From positions 1 to 64,000 of the forward strand of contig NZ_JABFMU010000003.1 of NCBI RefSeq assembly GCF_013359695.1: 64,000 nt of DNA. The letters run 5' to 3'. Of this stretch, positions 49,697-59,100 are shown piece by piece. The stretch's first letter is position 1; every line of letters starts with the position of its first letter. The notes under the pieces are model-generated. The model did not search any database and was not told the DNA's origin. It saw nothing but the letters and a program-made list of their open reading frames with translations. The DNA is from Pseudomonas sp. C2B4 (GTDB taxonomy: Bacteria; Pseudomonadota; Gammaproteobacteria; Pseudomonadales; Pseudomonadaceae). A program made the position numbers and the translations under genes.

Positions 49697-49999
49697 ATGA
49701 TCGACTTCGAACGATCCCATGTGTTTGCCGACTGGCTCAACTCATTGAAAGACACGATCGGCAAGGCTCGCATCATCGCCAGACTCCGGGCCGCCGAACA
49801 TGGAAACTTTGGTGATTGCTTGTCCGTAGGGGCGACGGTTTATGAAATGCGCGTTCATCATGGTCCCGGCTACAGGGTGTACTTCACACGCCGAAGTGAA
49901 GTGGTGTATCTGCTGCTGGTAGGCGGTGACAAGTCGACTCAAAAACGCGATATCAAACGCGCCATTCAAATGGCGCAGAACATCGGAAATGAGGAGTGA
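49697..49999 (+). CDS. RelE/HigB-like toxin (HI1419 type)
   Basis: The 100-residue protein has the fold pattern of the RelE/HigB killer family PF05973: FADWLNSLKDTIGKARIIARLRAAEHGNFGDCLSVGATVYEMRVHHGPGYRVYFTRR, ending in LLLVGGDKSTQKRDIKRAIQMAQ. Such toxins are ribosome-associated mRNA endonucleases. The toxin gene comes first and the antitoxin follows after 3 bases, the order usual for the HI1419/HI1420 group. The ATG at 49697 matches family starts. It lies about 190 bases after cobK. Confidence 0.85.
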   Translation: MIDFERSHVFADWLNSLKDTIGKARIIARLRAAEHGNFGDCLSVGATVYEMRVHHGPGYRVYFTRRSEVVYLLLVGGDKSTQKRDIKRAIQMAQNIGNEE

Positions 50000-50002
50000 A
50001 TC

Positions 50003-50293
50003 ATGACCGAACAATTCGCCCGCTTTGATGCCGCTGAATTCCTTAATTCTCCGGAAGAAATGGCCGCATATCTGGATGCCTGCTTTGAAGAAGATGCAGG
50101 TGACGGGGTTCTGATACGCGCAGCACTCAACGACATAGCTCGCGCACAGGGTATGACACAAGTAGCCCGTGATGCTGGTGTAGGTCGAGAGAGTTTGTAC
50201 AAAGCGCTGAGCAGCACTGGCAATCCGGAATTCGCGACTATCATGAAGGTTATGAAAGCCTTGGGTATGCGTTTGCATGCTGTTGCTATCTGA
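50003..50293 (+). CDS. Addiction-module antidote (HI1420 type)
   Basis: The 96-residue protein has a helix-turn-helix (NDIARAQGMTQVARDAGVGRESLYKALSSTGNPEFATIMKVMKALG) of the kind seen in putative addiction-module antidotes of the HI1420 family. The N-terminal part (FDAAEFLNSPEEMAAYLDACFEEDAGD) probably binds the toxin. A strong GAGGAG lies 7 bases upstream, inside the end of the toxin gene, which favours antitoxin production. It would neutralise the toxin and repress the pair. Confidence 0.85.
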   Translation: MTEQFARFDAAEFLNSPEEMAAYLDACFEEDAGDGVLIRAALNDIARAQGMTQVARDAGVGRESLYKALSSTGNPEFATIMKVMKALGMRLHAVAI

Positions 50294-50341
50294 TTGCGCT
50301 GCGACACCACACCGCACGCCGCTTTTTTACTTATCGGCATT

Positions 50342-50368
50342 GATCAGGCTAAATAGCCGCGCCTGATC
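50342..50368. promoter_or_regulatory. Eight-base dyad upstream of the copper-type cluster
   Basis: GATCAGGC at 50342-50349 is repeated inverted at 50361-50368, 24 bases before the first DUF2946 gene. It could be an operator or a 5' mRNA hairpin of the cluster. No known metal-regulator consensus was recognised. Confidence 0.35.
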
Positions 50369-50391
50369 GCCCACTCAACCGGATCTGTCCC

Positions 50392-50790
50392 ATGACCCGA
50401 CAACGGCTCGCAATTGCCTGGATAGCCTGCTTCGCAGTGCTGTTCAACATGCTCGCCATGCCGATGTCCGGAGCGATGGCGCAGTCGGCTAAGTCGCCTG
50501 CCGAACAGTTGTTGTGGGGCAGTTTCTGCTCGTCCAGCGGCACCAAAATGGTCGCGATATCGCTGGGTGAAATCGAGAAAAAAGTCTCTCAAAGCGACGA
50601 TCATTCCAACATGCAGCATTGCTGGTGTTGTTCAGGCTCCGCGCCATTGGTGGCACTGCCCGGACATGAGCCGCAGTTGTATTTCACGCAGTTCGAGGCC
50701 AATCGAAACCTGCCCCCCACTTCATTCAACACCCCGACACCGCGCCAGCAATGGCCAAGTCTCAACCCCCGCGCCTCCCCTCTGGTGTGA
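50392..50790 (+). CDS. DUF2946 protein A
   Basis: The 132-residue protein has an N-terminal membrane or signal segment (LAIAWIACFAVLFNMLAMPMSGAMAQ). A Cys/His/Met-bearing stretch (SDDHSNMQHCWCCSGSAPLVALPGHE) fits DUF2946. The HxxMQHCWCC cluster suggests metal binding, probably copper, in the periplasm. The role of the family is unknown, but it recurs with PCuAC and copper receptor genes. It is the first of four plus-strand genes with short gaps, likely one operon. Confidence 0.75.
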   Translation: MTRQRLAIAWIACFAVLFNMLAMPMSGAMAQSAKSPAEQLLWGSFCSSSGTKMVAISLGEIEKKVSQSDDHSNMQHCWCCSGSAPLVALPGHEPQLYFTQFEANRNLPPTSFNTPTPRQQWPSLNPRASPLV

Positions 50791-50838
50791 TTCCTTCTCG
50801 CAATTGACCTGCGTTTTGAATCGTTCTGGAGAACCATC

Positions 50839-51318
50839 ATGTTGAATAAACTCTTCGTTGTGGCCGCGTTGCTGCTGCCTGCCTGCTTTGCCAATGCTCA
50901 CGAGTACAAGCTCGGGGAGCTGGACATCGCTCACCCCTGGTCGCAGGAGTTGCCGCCCAGCGCGCCGAACGTGGCGGCCTATTTTGTGATTCACAACGAA
51001 GGCAAAACACCCGACCGGTTGCTCAGCGTCGACTCGCCGATTTCGGGCGAGGCCCAATTGCACGAGCACGTGATGCAAAACGACATGATGAAAATGCAAC
51101 ACGTACCGAGCGTGGAAATCCCCGCCGGTGGCGAAGTCACGTTTGCCCCCATGGCCTACCACGTGATGCTGCTGAACCTTAAGGACCGCAGCCTGCTGAG
51201 CGATGGCAAGCGCTTCCCCATGACCCTGCACTTCGAGAAAGCCGGCGACGTGACGGTTGAAGTGGTGGTGCAGAAGCAGGCGCCTGAAGACGGGCATAAG
51301 CACGCGCACGTCCAGTAA
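50839..51318 (+). CDS. PCu(A)C-type periplasmic copper chaperone
   Basis: The 159-residue protein has a signal peptide (1-20, ending ANA). The copper(I) site has the exact spacing H-X10-M-X21-H-X-M: H75, M86, H108 and M110. A His-rich C-terminus (GHKHAHVQ) may add a copper(II) site. PCu(A)C proteins hand copper to cytochrome oxidase assembly or buffer periplasmic copper. It lies between two DUF2946 genes and before a PepSY gene, a grouping typical of copper uptake or handling. Confidence 0.9.
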   Translation: MLNKLFVVAALLLPACFANAHEYKLGELDIAHPWSQELPPSAPNVAAYFVIHNEGKTPDRLLSVDSPISGEAQLHEHVMQNDMMKMQHVPSVEIPAGGEVTFAPMAYHVMLLNLKDRSLLSDGKRFPMTLHFEKAGDVTVEVVVQKQAPEDGHKHAHVQ

Positions 51319-51339
51319 TCGGCCGAGCTCAAAACGCCC

Positions 51340-51768
51340 ATGCGCCCGCTTAGCGCCAGGTCATCCAGCCCCCGTCGTCAGCCATCAAGCCTGACACGCG
51401 GCAGCTGGATCAGCCTGTTCGCCATGTTGATGATCTTTGTCGGCCCGCTGGTTTCCCAGTCGATGCCGATGGATTCGCGCGCGACCATGAGCATGTCCAT
51501 GGATATGCCGGCACTGGACCACGCCGAGCACGGCGCGCAAACCAACGCCGAACACTGTCCGCCGCAGGCCGGGCATCACGCCATCTGGGAAAAATGCGGC
51601 TATTGCAGCCTGTTGTTCAATTGCCCGGCACTCACCGGCGGTGCGTCACTCAACGCGCCCGCCACTCTGCCTGCCAGTCATTTCACCACCCTGTCGCCAC
51701 GCCTGGGTCATGCCCGGCAGACCATTTTTCCCGGCGCTCGTACCCGCGCCCCGCCCATTAACGTGTAG
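51340..51768 (+). CDS. DUF2946 protein B
   Basis: The 142-residue protein has an N-terminal hydrophobic segment (ISLFAMLMIFVGPLVSQS). A Met/His-rich stretch (MPMDSRATMSMSMDMPALDHAEHG) follows, then CPPQAGHHAIWEKCGYCSLLFNCPAL, which is the DUF2946 core. The many Met, His and Cys residues suggest a periplasmic copper-binding role. It is a distant paralogue of the gene at 50392. In related clusters a TonB-dependent copper receptor often follows at this place; here the PepSY gene follows after 47 bases instead. Confidence 0.75.
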   Translation: MRPLSARSSSPRRQPSSLTRGSWISLFAMLMIFVGPLVSQSMPMDSRATMSMSMDMPALDHAEHGAQTNAEHCPPQAGHHAIWEKCGYCSLLFNCPALTGGASLNAPATLPASHFTTLSPRLGHARQTIFPGARTRAPPINV

Positions 51769-51815
51769 TCCCGCACCCCATAACTAAAAGATCCGAAGCA
51801 CGCGGAGCACACGTG

Positions 51816-53195
51816 ATGAAGCAGCCAAAAGTGAATTTCTACAACCTGGCCTGGCGCTGGCATTTCTATGCCGGATTGTTCGTAGCGCCTTTCATGGTGA
51901 TGCTGGCCCTGACCGGCACCCTCTACCTGTTCAAACCGCAGCTCGACTCGCTGATGTACAGCCACTGGCTCAATGTTCCGGTCGGCCACCACAGCATGGC
52001 GGCCGACGACCTGCTCGACCGTGTGAAAGGCGCTTATCCACAGGGCACGATCAAGCAGTACCTGCCACCGATCAACGCCGAACGCAGCGCCCAGTTTGTT
52101 GTACTCGATAGCGGCAAAGAGCTGAACGTATTCGTCGACCCTTACCGCGGCGACATCCTCGGCGAGCAAGACGCCAAGAAAAACCTGCAAGCCATCGCCC
52201 GGGCGATCCACGGCGAACTGATGATCGGCACCGTCGGTGACCGCCTGGTGGAATTGGCCGCCGGTTGGGGCGTGGTGCTGGTGGTGTCGGGGGTGTTCCT
52301 GTGGTGGCCACGCGGTCAGGCCGCCGGCATCCTATGGCCACGCCTGAGCAGTCGCGGCCGGGTGCTATGGCGTGACCTGCATGCCGTGACCGGATTCTGG
52401 GGGGCTTCGCTTCTGCTGGTGATGTTGCTCAGCGGCATGACCTGGACCGGTTTCTGGGGCCAGCAATACGCAGCCGTGTGGAACGTGTTCCCGGCGGCGA
52501 TGTGGGATGACGTACCGAAGTCCGATGTCGAAGCGCGCAGTCTCAACGAGGCTCATCGCCAGACTGTGCCATGGGCCCTGGAAAACACGCCGATGCCAAT
52601 GTCCGGAGACCATGCCGAACACATGGCCCACGATGGTGCGCAAGCCGGCCCTGCTGCGCCAACCATCAGCCTGCAAGACGTACAAAACATCGCCGTACAG
52701 AACAAGGTCGAACCCGGTTACAGCATCACCATGCCTAAAACCGCGACAGGCGTGTTCACCATCGCGGTATTCGCCGATGACCCGCGCAACGACGCCACCC
52801 TGCATATCGATCAGTACAGCGGCAAGGTCCTGGCTGATGTGCGCTACGAGCAATACGGCACCGTCGCCCGCGCCACGGAAATCGGCGTGATGCTGCATGA
52901 AGGCAAAATGTTCGGTGTGTTCAATCAGATCATCGTGCTGCTGATCTGCCTGATGATCCTGCTCAGCGCCGTCAGCGGCGTAGTGATTTGGTGGAAGCGT
53001 CGCCCGCAAGGCAAGCTCGGCGTGCCGCCACTGCGTCATGACCTGCCGAAATGGAAAACCGCGATGGTGATCATGTTCGCCCTGGCGGTGGCATTTCCAT
53101 TGGTGGGGGCTTCGCTGGTGGTGGTCTGGCTGCTCGACAGGCTGCTGCTGTCGCGCTTCACCCGACAAACTGAAAGCGCCTCACCTTCATCATGA
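51816..53195 (+). CDS. PepSY-TM family membrane protein
   Basis: The 459-residue inner-membrane protein has four main hydrophobic segments (near residues 15-38, 140-165, 190-210 and 360-390, plus one near the end) and two periplasmic PepSY-like lobes. The start NLAWRWHFYAGLFVAPFMVMLALTGTLYLF and the IHGELMIGTVGDRLVELAAGWGVVLVVSGVFLWWPR block are standard. Conserved membrane histidines suggest heme, as in ferric-reductase-like PepSY proteins. A Met/His insert (MPMSGDHAEHMAHDG) fits a copper context. The ATG at 51816 has GGAG 8 bases upstream; a GTG precedes it directly. Confidence 0.85.
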   Translation: MKQPKVNFYNLAWRWHFYAGLFVAPFMVMLALTGTLYLFKPQLDSLMYSHWLNVPVGHHSMAADDLLDRVKGAYPQGTIKQYLPPINAERSAQFVVLDSGKELNVFVDPYRGDILGEQDAKKNLQAIARAIHGELMIGTVGDRLVELAAGWGVVLVVSGVFLWWPRGQAAGILWPRLSSRGRVLWRDLHAVTGFWGASLLLVMLLSGMTWTGFWGQQYAAVWNVFPAAMWDDVPKSDVEARSLNEAHRQTVPWALENTPMPMSGDHAEHMAHDGAQAGPAAPTISLQDVQNIAVQNKVEPGYSITMPKTATGVFTIAVFADDPRNDATLHIDQYSGKVLADVRYEQYGTVARATEIGVMLHEGKMFGVFNQIIVLLICLMILLSAVSGVVIWWKRRPQGKLGVPPLRHDLPKWKTAMVIMFALAVAFPLVGASLVVVWLLDRLLLSRFTRQTESASPSS

Positions 53196-53205
53196 AACAG
53201 GCGAG

Positions 53206-53243
53206 ATGCGCGGGATTGAAGGCGCTGTAAACTTCCCGCGCAT
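53206..53243 (+). terminator. Hairpin after the PepSY gene
   Basis: Perfect ten-base arms (ATGCGCGGGA at 53206-53215, complement at 53234-53243) with an 18-base loop lie 10 bases after the PepSY stop. The tail is only TTCTGTC, so it is a moderate terminator candidate. Confidence 0.45.
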
Positions 53244-53276
53244 TTCTGTCGTCCGGCTTTTCTCCTGACCTTCAGA

Positions 53277-53350
53277 CCGCCTTCGCGAGCAGGCTCGCTC
53301 CCACATTTGATCGCATTTCAATGTGGGAGCAAGCCTGCTCGCGAAAGCGG
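53277..53350. repeat. REP doublet (inverted pair)
   Basis: One TTCGCGAGCAGGCTCGCTCC copy and one reversed GGGAGCAAGCCTGCTCGCGA copy lie close together, just upstream of the ABC transporter operon. The order is the reverse of most doublets in the window and matches that at 25120. Confidence 0.85.
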
Positions 53351-53383
53351 CATCCGCTACACCGAATACTTCAGAGTAAAAGC

Positions 53384-54172
53384 ATGACCTCGCTCAACCT
53401 CACAAACCTCACCTGGTCCCCATTGGGCCACGGCCACTGTCATCACCAGTTCCAGCTGCGTGATGCCTCGCTGCAGGTGGCCGTCGGTGAGTTCGTCGGG
53501 TTGATCGGCCCCAACGGCAGCGGCAAGACCAGCCTGTTGCGCTGCGCGTGGCGCTTCAACAAACCGGAAAGCGGCGAGGTCCGGCTCGATCACCTCAACG
53601 TATGGCAACAATCTTCACGCTGGTGTGCGCAACGCATTGCCGTGGTGTTGCAGGAATTCCCCGAGGCTTTCGGCCTGACCGTCGACGAGGTGGTCGCCAT
53701 GGGCCGCACGCCACACAAAGGCCTGTTCGATGGCGATACCCTGGAGGATCGAAACCTCGCCACCCAGGCCTTGGAATCCGTCGGCCTCAAGGGCTTCGAA
53801 GACCATGCTTTCTCCACCCTGTCCGGCGGTGAGAAACAACGCGTGATTCTTGCCCGCGCCCTGGCCCAGCAGCCGCAATTGCTGATCCTCGACGAGCCGA
53901 CCAACCACCTCGACCCGCGCTATCAACTTGAGTTACTGCGGTTGGTCAAGCACCTGAAGATCGGCACCCTGGCCAGCATCCACGACCTCAACCTCGCAGC
54001 GGCTTTCTGCGATCGGCTGTATGTGATCAACCACGGCCGCATCGTCGCCAGCGGCACACCGAAAGAGGTCCTGACCGCCGCACTGTTGCGCAACGTGTTT
54101 GGCGTCGAAGCGCTGATCGATGAACACCCCTTGCACGGCTACCCACGAATTACCTGGATCACCCAACCATGA
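53384..54172 (+). CDS. ABC transporter ATPase, BtuD/FecE type
   Basis: The 262-residue ATPase has Walker A GPNGSGKT at 42-49, a Q-loop near VVLQEFPEAFGLTVDEVVAMGR, signature LSGGEK at 146-151 and Walker B LLILDEP at 166-172, followed by the D-loop TNHLD and H-loop SIHDLN. It energises import by the FecCD-type permease encoded two genes down. The cargo could be cobalamin, another corrinoid, iron chelate or another metal chelate. Nearness to the cob cluster favours a corrinoid, and PAO1 has a similar transporter near its cob genes as I recall. The ATG at 53384 avoids a REP-derived leader. Confidence 0.87.
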   Translation: MTSLNLTNLTWSPLGHGHCHHQFQLRDASLQVAVGEFVGLIGPNGSGKTSLLRCAWRFNKPESGEVRLDHLNVWQQSSRWCAQRIAVVLQEFPEAFGLTVDEVVAMGRTPHKGLFDGDTLEDRNLATQALESVGLKGFEDHAFSTLSGGEKQRVILARALAQQPQLLILDEPTNHLDPRYQLELLRLVKHLKIGTLASIHDLNLAAAFCDRLYVINHGRIVASGTPKEVLTAALLRNVFGVEALIDEHPLHGYPRITWITQP

Positions 54173-55116
54173 GTTTGCGTTCCCTGCTGTACGTTTCCCT
54201 GTTGCTGGGTAACGCCCAAGCCTTTGCCGAGGCCACGCACTACCCGTTGACCATTCGAAGCTGCAACCGCGAAGTCACCTTCCTGCAAGCGCCGAAACAC
54301 GCGGTCAGCCACGACATCAACATGACCCAGATGATGCTCGCCCTCGGCCTCAAGCCGCAGATGGCCGGGTACAGCGGCGTGTCTGGCTGGAAGGCGGTGA
54401 CGCACCAGATGCAGGGCATCCTCGATGGCTTGCCGGAACTGGCGGCCAAGTATCCGTCGGTGGAAACCCTGCTCAACGCCAACGTCGACTTTTTCTTCGC
54501 CGGTTGGGATTACGGCATGCGCGTGGGCGGAGACCTTACACCGCAGACCTTGCAGCCACTGGGCATCAACGTCTATGAGCTGACCGAGTCCTGCGCCTTC
54601 GTCATGAAGCGTCCACCGGCCACGCTGGAGGACACGTACAACGACCTGCGCAACCTCGGGAAAATTTTCGACGTGCAGGATCGCGCCAATGCCTTGATCA
54701 GCCAGATGCAGGCGCAAGTCGCCGGGATTCGCAAAGACCTGCCCGCCGACAAACCAAGGGTGTTCCTGTATGACAGCGGCGAAGACCGGGCCATGACCTC
54801 GGGTCGCCTGGGCATGCCGCAAGCCCTGATCGATGCCGCGGGCGGGCGCAACGTGCTCGACGATGTCGAGGCGAGCTGGACCCGGGTCAACTGGGAGAAC
54901 GTGGTCGAACGCAACCCGCAGGTGATCGTGATCGTCGATTACGGCGAGGTCACCGCCGAACAAAAAGTGCAGTTCTTGCTGAACAACAAGGCACTGCAAT
55001 CCGTGGATGCGATCAAGCATCAGCGCTTCATCGTCATCCCCTACGTGCAGGCCACGCCGGGCATCGACAATGTGCTGGCAGTGGCCACCCTGGCCAAGGG
55101 TTTCCACGGCGAATGA
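54169..55116 (+). CDS. Periplasmic substrate-binding protein, BtuF/FecB type
   Basis: The 315-residue protein has a signal peptide (about 1-21, ending QAFAEA) and the cluster A-II binding-protein fold: an N-terminal lobe (ITHYP..SCNREVTFL-like start, LALGLKPQMAGYSGVSGW), a linking helix and a C-terminal lobe (GGRNVLDDVEASWTRVNWENVVERNPQVIVIVDYG). It delivers substrate to the permease encoded next. It overlaps the ATPase gene (ATGA) and the permease gene (4 bases). No lipobox is visible, so it should be soluble. Confidence 0.85.
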   Translation: MSLRSLLYVSLLLGNAQAFAEATHYPLTIRSCNREVTFLQAPKHAVSHDINMTQMMLALGLKPQMAGYSGVSGWKAVTHQMQGILDGLPELAAKYPSVETLLNANVDFFFAGWDYGMRVGGDLTPQTLQPLGINVYELTESCAFVMKRPPATLEDTYNDLRNLGKIFDVQDRANALISQMQAQVAGIRKDLPADKPRVFLYDSGEDRAMTSGRLGMPQALIDAAGGRNVLDDVEASWTRVNWENVVERNPQVIVIVDYGEVTAEQKVQFLLNNKALQSVDAIKHQRFIVIPYVQATPGIDNVLAVATLAKGFHGE

Positions 55117-56123
55117 TCAATCGTCGCTACCTGTTGTTGCTGATAGCGCTGGGCGCGCTGTTGCTGGTGTCGTGCGTGGTGTCGCTGGGTTTCGGCCCGG
55201 CGCGGGTGGCGGTGGATGTGGTGTGGCGGATTCTGCTGCACAAGCTGTTCGGTTCAGGCATGCCCGACTGGAGCGCCGGTCAGGAACACATCGTCTGGCT
55301 GATCCGCGTGCCGCGCATGTTGCTAGGTGCGCTGGTGGGGGCCGGGCTCGCGCTGATCGGCGCGGTATTGCAAGCGGTGACGCGCAACCCGCTGGCCGAT
55401 CCGCATTTGCTCGGGGTGACGTCCGGCGCAACCTTGGGTGCGGTGATCGTGGTACTGCATGTCGGTGAAATCGTCGGCCTGCTGACCTTGCCCATCGCCG
55501 CCTTCATCGGCGCATTGTTGAGCATGCTGGCAGTGCTGATGATCGCTGCCCGCCACGGTCGCCTGGACAGTGATCGCCTGTTGCTGTGCGGTGTGGCGGT
55601 GTCGTTCGTGATGATGGCCATCGCTAACCTGCTGCTGTTTCTCGGCGACCACCGCGCCAGCTCCGCGGTGATGTTCTGGATGCTCGGCGGGCTCGGGTTG
55701 GCGCGTTGGGAGCTGTTGGCGCTGCCTGCTTGCAGCGTACTGCTCGGCCTGGTTTTGCTGCTGGGCATGGCGCGGTCGTTGAATGCGTTGATGACCGGTG
55801 AGCAGACGGCCGTGACCCTCGGCCTGAATGCCCGGGTGGTGCGTTTGCGGGTGTTCGTGATCGCGTCGCTGATGACCGGCATACTGGTGTCGATCAGCGG
55901 CTCCATCGGCTTTGTCGGGCTGATGGTGCCGCATATTGCCAGGCGCCTGATCGGGGCCGAGCACCGGCGTTTGTTGCCCGTGTGCGCGTTGCTGGGCAGC
56001 CTGTTCCTGGTGTGGGTCGACGTCGTTGCGCGAACCCTGATCGCCCCCGAAGACTTGCCGATCGGCGTGGCCACGGCGGCGCTCGGCGGATTGTTCTTCA
56101 TCGGGCTGATGCGCAAAAAATGA
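55113..56123 (+). CDS. FecCD-family ABC permease
   Basis: The 336-residue protein has about ten membrane helices and the FecCD/BtuC signature: IRVPRMLLGALVGAGLALIGAVLQAVTRNPLADPHLLGVTSGATLGAV, GFVGLMVPHIARRLIGAEHRRLLPVCALLGS and DLPIGVATAALGGLFFIGLM at the end. It forms the channel of the importer with the two preceding genes. The convergent seven-repeat gene ends 49 bases downstream. Confidence 0.93.
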   Translation: MINRRYLLLLIALGALLLVSCVVSLGFGPARVAVDVVWRILLHKLFGSGMPDWSAGQEHIVWLIRVPRMLLGALVGAGLALIGAVLQAVTRNPLADPHLLGVTSGATLGAVIVVLHVGEIVGLLTLPIAAFIGALLSMLAVLMIAARHGRLDSDRLLLCGVAVSFVMMAIANLLLFLGDHRASSAVMFWMLGGLGLARWELLALPACSVLLGLVLLLGMARSLNALMTGEQTAVTLGLNARVVRLRVFVIASLMTGILVSISGSIGFVGLMVPHIARRLIGAEHRRLLPVCALLGSLFLVWVDVVARTLIAPEDLPIGVATAALGGLFFIGLMRKK

Positions 56124-56171
56124 TCCCGTCAGCTTGCACCTGCGGTCGCTGCGCCCATGCCAGGCGGTTTG

Positions 56172-59100
56172 TTACAACTCCTCTCGATTCCTGACAATGC
56201 CGGTCGCGGGGGGCTGTTGTCGGCGCTCGCGCCACTTGGTGCCCATGCGTCCGACCTGCCTCCAGTAGGTCCCGGCTATCAGCACCCTGAAATCCCCGAG
56301 ATCGATCAGTTGGGAGATGAACTCACCGGGGGAAAGGCCCGCCTCCCACTTCCCCCCCGAGAACACGGCCTGCTTCTTCAACAACAAGCCTTTTTCGGCC
56401 AGTGTGTTGGCAGGCGTATACCTGATCAACACACCGTGAGGGGTTGAGTAGTAATAATCCTTGATCATGAATCCTTTGCTGAGGAGGGCGTGGGTATGCG
56501 CATGAACCTGGAACGGCGAGGTGAAATTGGCGTAGACCTGCTCGATGTCTGGAGCGAGGGTCGTGTTGCCGGAAAGATACAACTGGTGGGATGCCACGAC
56601 TTTGAAACCGGCGGGATAAATGGTTAATGGATCAAGGCGCGTCACGACACGATCGTTCGCGGTGCGAAAGATTCGATCCATAGGATTACCCCCCGAAGCA
56701 GAGCGTGCCAACGGTTCAATCGGAACGAAACAAGGCGCGGCATCGATAAGCAATAACGTTCGAGAAAGGATCGCGCTTTCGAATCCACTGTCGAAGACGT
56801 CACCGGTACTCGCTCGCTGCTGGACATAGCGCGCGGCATCATCGGCATGATGGAAGACGGGCCCCAGTGTCGGCTCCGGATTGGCAGCCCAGAGTTCAAC
56901 AGCCGAGACATCCGCCCTGCGCGGCTGCCAGTTTTCGTCGACCACCCCGTGACGTGACCAGTACTGGCTGGTCACGATGACCTCGAGTTTGCCCGCCCGT
57001 GCCATGCGCTGGATATAGCTCGAGAGATCGAACCTGCCTCGCGAAACGTCACTTGCATCGCGCGTTGCCTGCTCCAGGGAAGCGAAGGTGTTTTTCCTGA
57101 GTTGAATCTCGCCGAACTTGTCATAAAACTCGCCAGGCTCGAAGGCATTCATTTCGTATCGCAACAGCGCACCATCGGCGCAGGAAAAGTAGACAGGCCT
57201 ATATCCCTGAGGGCTGTCCGCTGCCGCGCAAATGTAATGAACATCCAGTGGGGGCAGAAAAAACTGCCCGACGTCCGGGTCGTTTTCCCGGGGGTATTGC
57301 GCACTGATGTACACCGCCTGCATTGCATGCCCATCAGGCAGTGTCCCTTGCGGAAACACTCGATCGAGCGCCATCCTCGAATGCCGGGTCTCTACCGGCA
57401 GGCTGGCGGAAAAAAACCTGTTGCGGGTTCTGCGCAAAATGAAACCGAATGCCTGCGCGGCCCGATCCCCCACAGCCTCGTGCACATGGCGCGCGACTGC
57501 GCTTTCTTGAGAAAAGACCGGACTGCAGGCCGGCTCGTTCACAGCCTTGGTGTCATCCATGAGTTGAGGCAACGCCGCAGGAGACGGCGGCCACCCTGTC
57601 ACCGTCCCGCGCCCTCCCCAAAAGCGACCGCCGGTGACGACCTGCAAATCGCCCGATTTGGCCAGTGAATCGACCCACGCACTGGGGTTCAATGTGCCGT
57701 CATGAATTCTTTCCTTGATGACTTTTCCGTCGTAGTTGCCAGGCAATTTCTGGTAGTCATTGAAGGTCGCGTTAAGCAGGGCCCATAAGCGGCTCAGCAG
57801 CCCCGTGCGATAGCGAATCAGTGAGCCATCGGAGGCGAACAGGTACTCATCGAGCCCCGCTTGTTCGGGGCGTTTGAAAGCCGTGTAGAGGGTGTCGACC
57901 GACAGCATGTTGCGATACGTCTGCTTCTCGATCTCTGAAAGCAAAACCGGAAGCTCTCTTGGCACTCTGGTTCGATATCGCCCCGTCACCCGGCAGTCGT
58001 TGGACAGGAGAAACTGAATATTTTCCTGCGGAAAAACTTCGCTGAGATCGAAGTCTTCTCGGGAGATTTCCATGGGGTCGGTGGTCAGGTACAGGCCATC
58101 GGACCGGACCAGGATCACCCCACCGAAGATTCGGCCCTCCTCGGCGGGGAAACGGCTTCGCGCATAAATGACCGCATCGTCCGGGTTATGGAACAGCGGG
58201 CTGAGCCCCTGGCGTTGCAAATTCATGAAAGGAAGCCAATGCCTGTCGACCGGCCAGGGCCTGTCCCAAAGCGCGCTGGTTCGCATCACTGTCAGTCCGC
58301 CATGATTGGCGACCAATAGCACAAAGTCTTGAGGCTGCAACTTTCCGCTGGACAGGTTTGCCTTGATCTCCCCCAGCCCCATCTCGGGCGTATCGTCGTC
58401 GAACAGCTTGTTTCCCTTGCGATTGTCGAATTTCAACAGCGCGCCATCCTGGGTGGAAATGTACAACGGGATGGGGTTGGGCGACTCCACGACCGGGCGT
58501 CGTCGCGAGTAATACACTGCACTGTAGAGATCGTCCGGCACGATGAAATAATGCGTCAGCCAGGATCCCACCTCGACCGATGAATGTTTCAAGCGCTGGC
58601 GCGAGTAGAAAAAGGCATGCCGCTGAAACCCTTCCGGATACTGAAAATAGGGCGGCACCTTGGTCACACCGAACAGGTTTTGCGGCTTGAACACATCGTT
58701 CCTTGTGTCGCTGTTCGGAACCAGTTCGGTGGCGACATATTCTTCGCGATCCTTGTGCTTGAGAATAAACCCGAACCAGGCTTTCTCCAGGTCGTGCAGG
58801 CGCACGTCACGGTTGTATTGATCCTCGGCGGCCTCATCCGCCGAAGAGAAAATCGCACCGAACGCCACCTGCTCGGGCCGTTTCCATTCCCAGGCTCCAG
58901 AGGCAGCCGACCAGGTCGCGGTGACCCGCCCGCGCGGGCCCCAAAGTTCACTGTTCATCACCACCGTCAAACGACCAGCTGCCGCCTGTTCCCGGATGAA
59001 GCCGCTGGGCAGCAGGTCACCGGCGTCCAGTTCCGCCACCAATGGGCCCGGATTTTTTCCGGTGCCCAGGCGTTTCACGAGCGCTTGCCCAGCCACAGTC

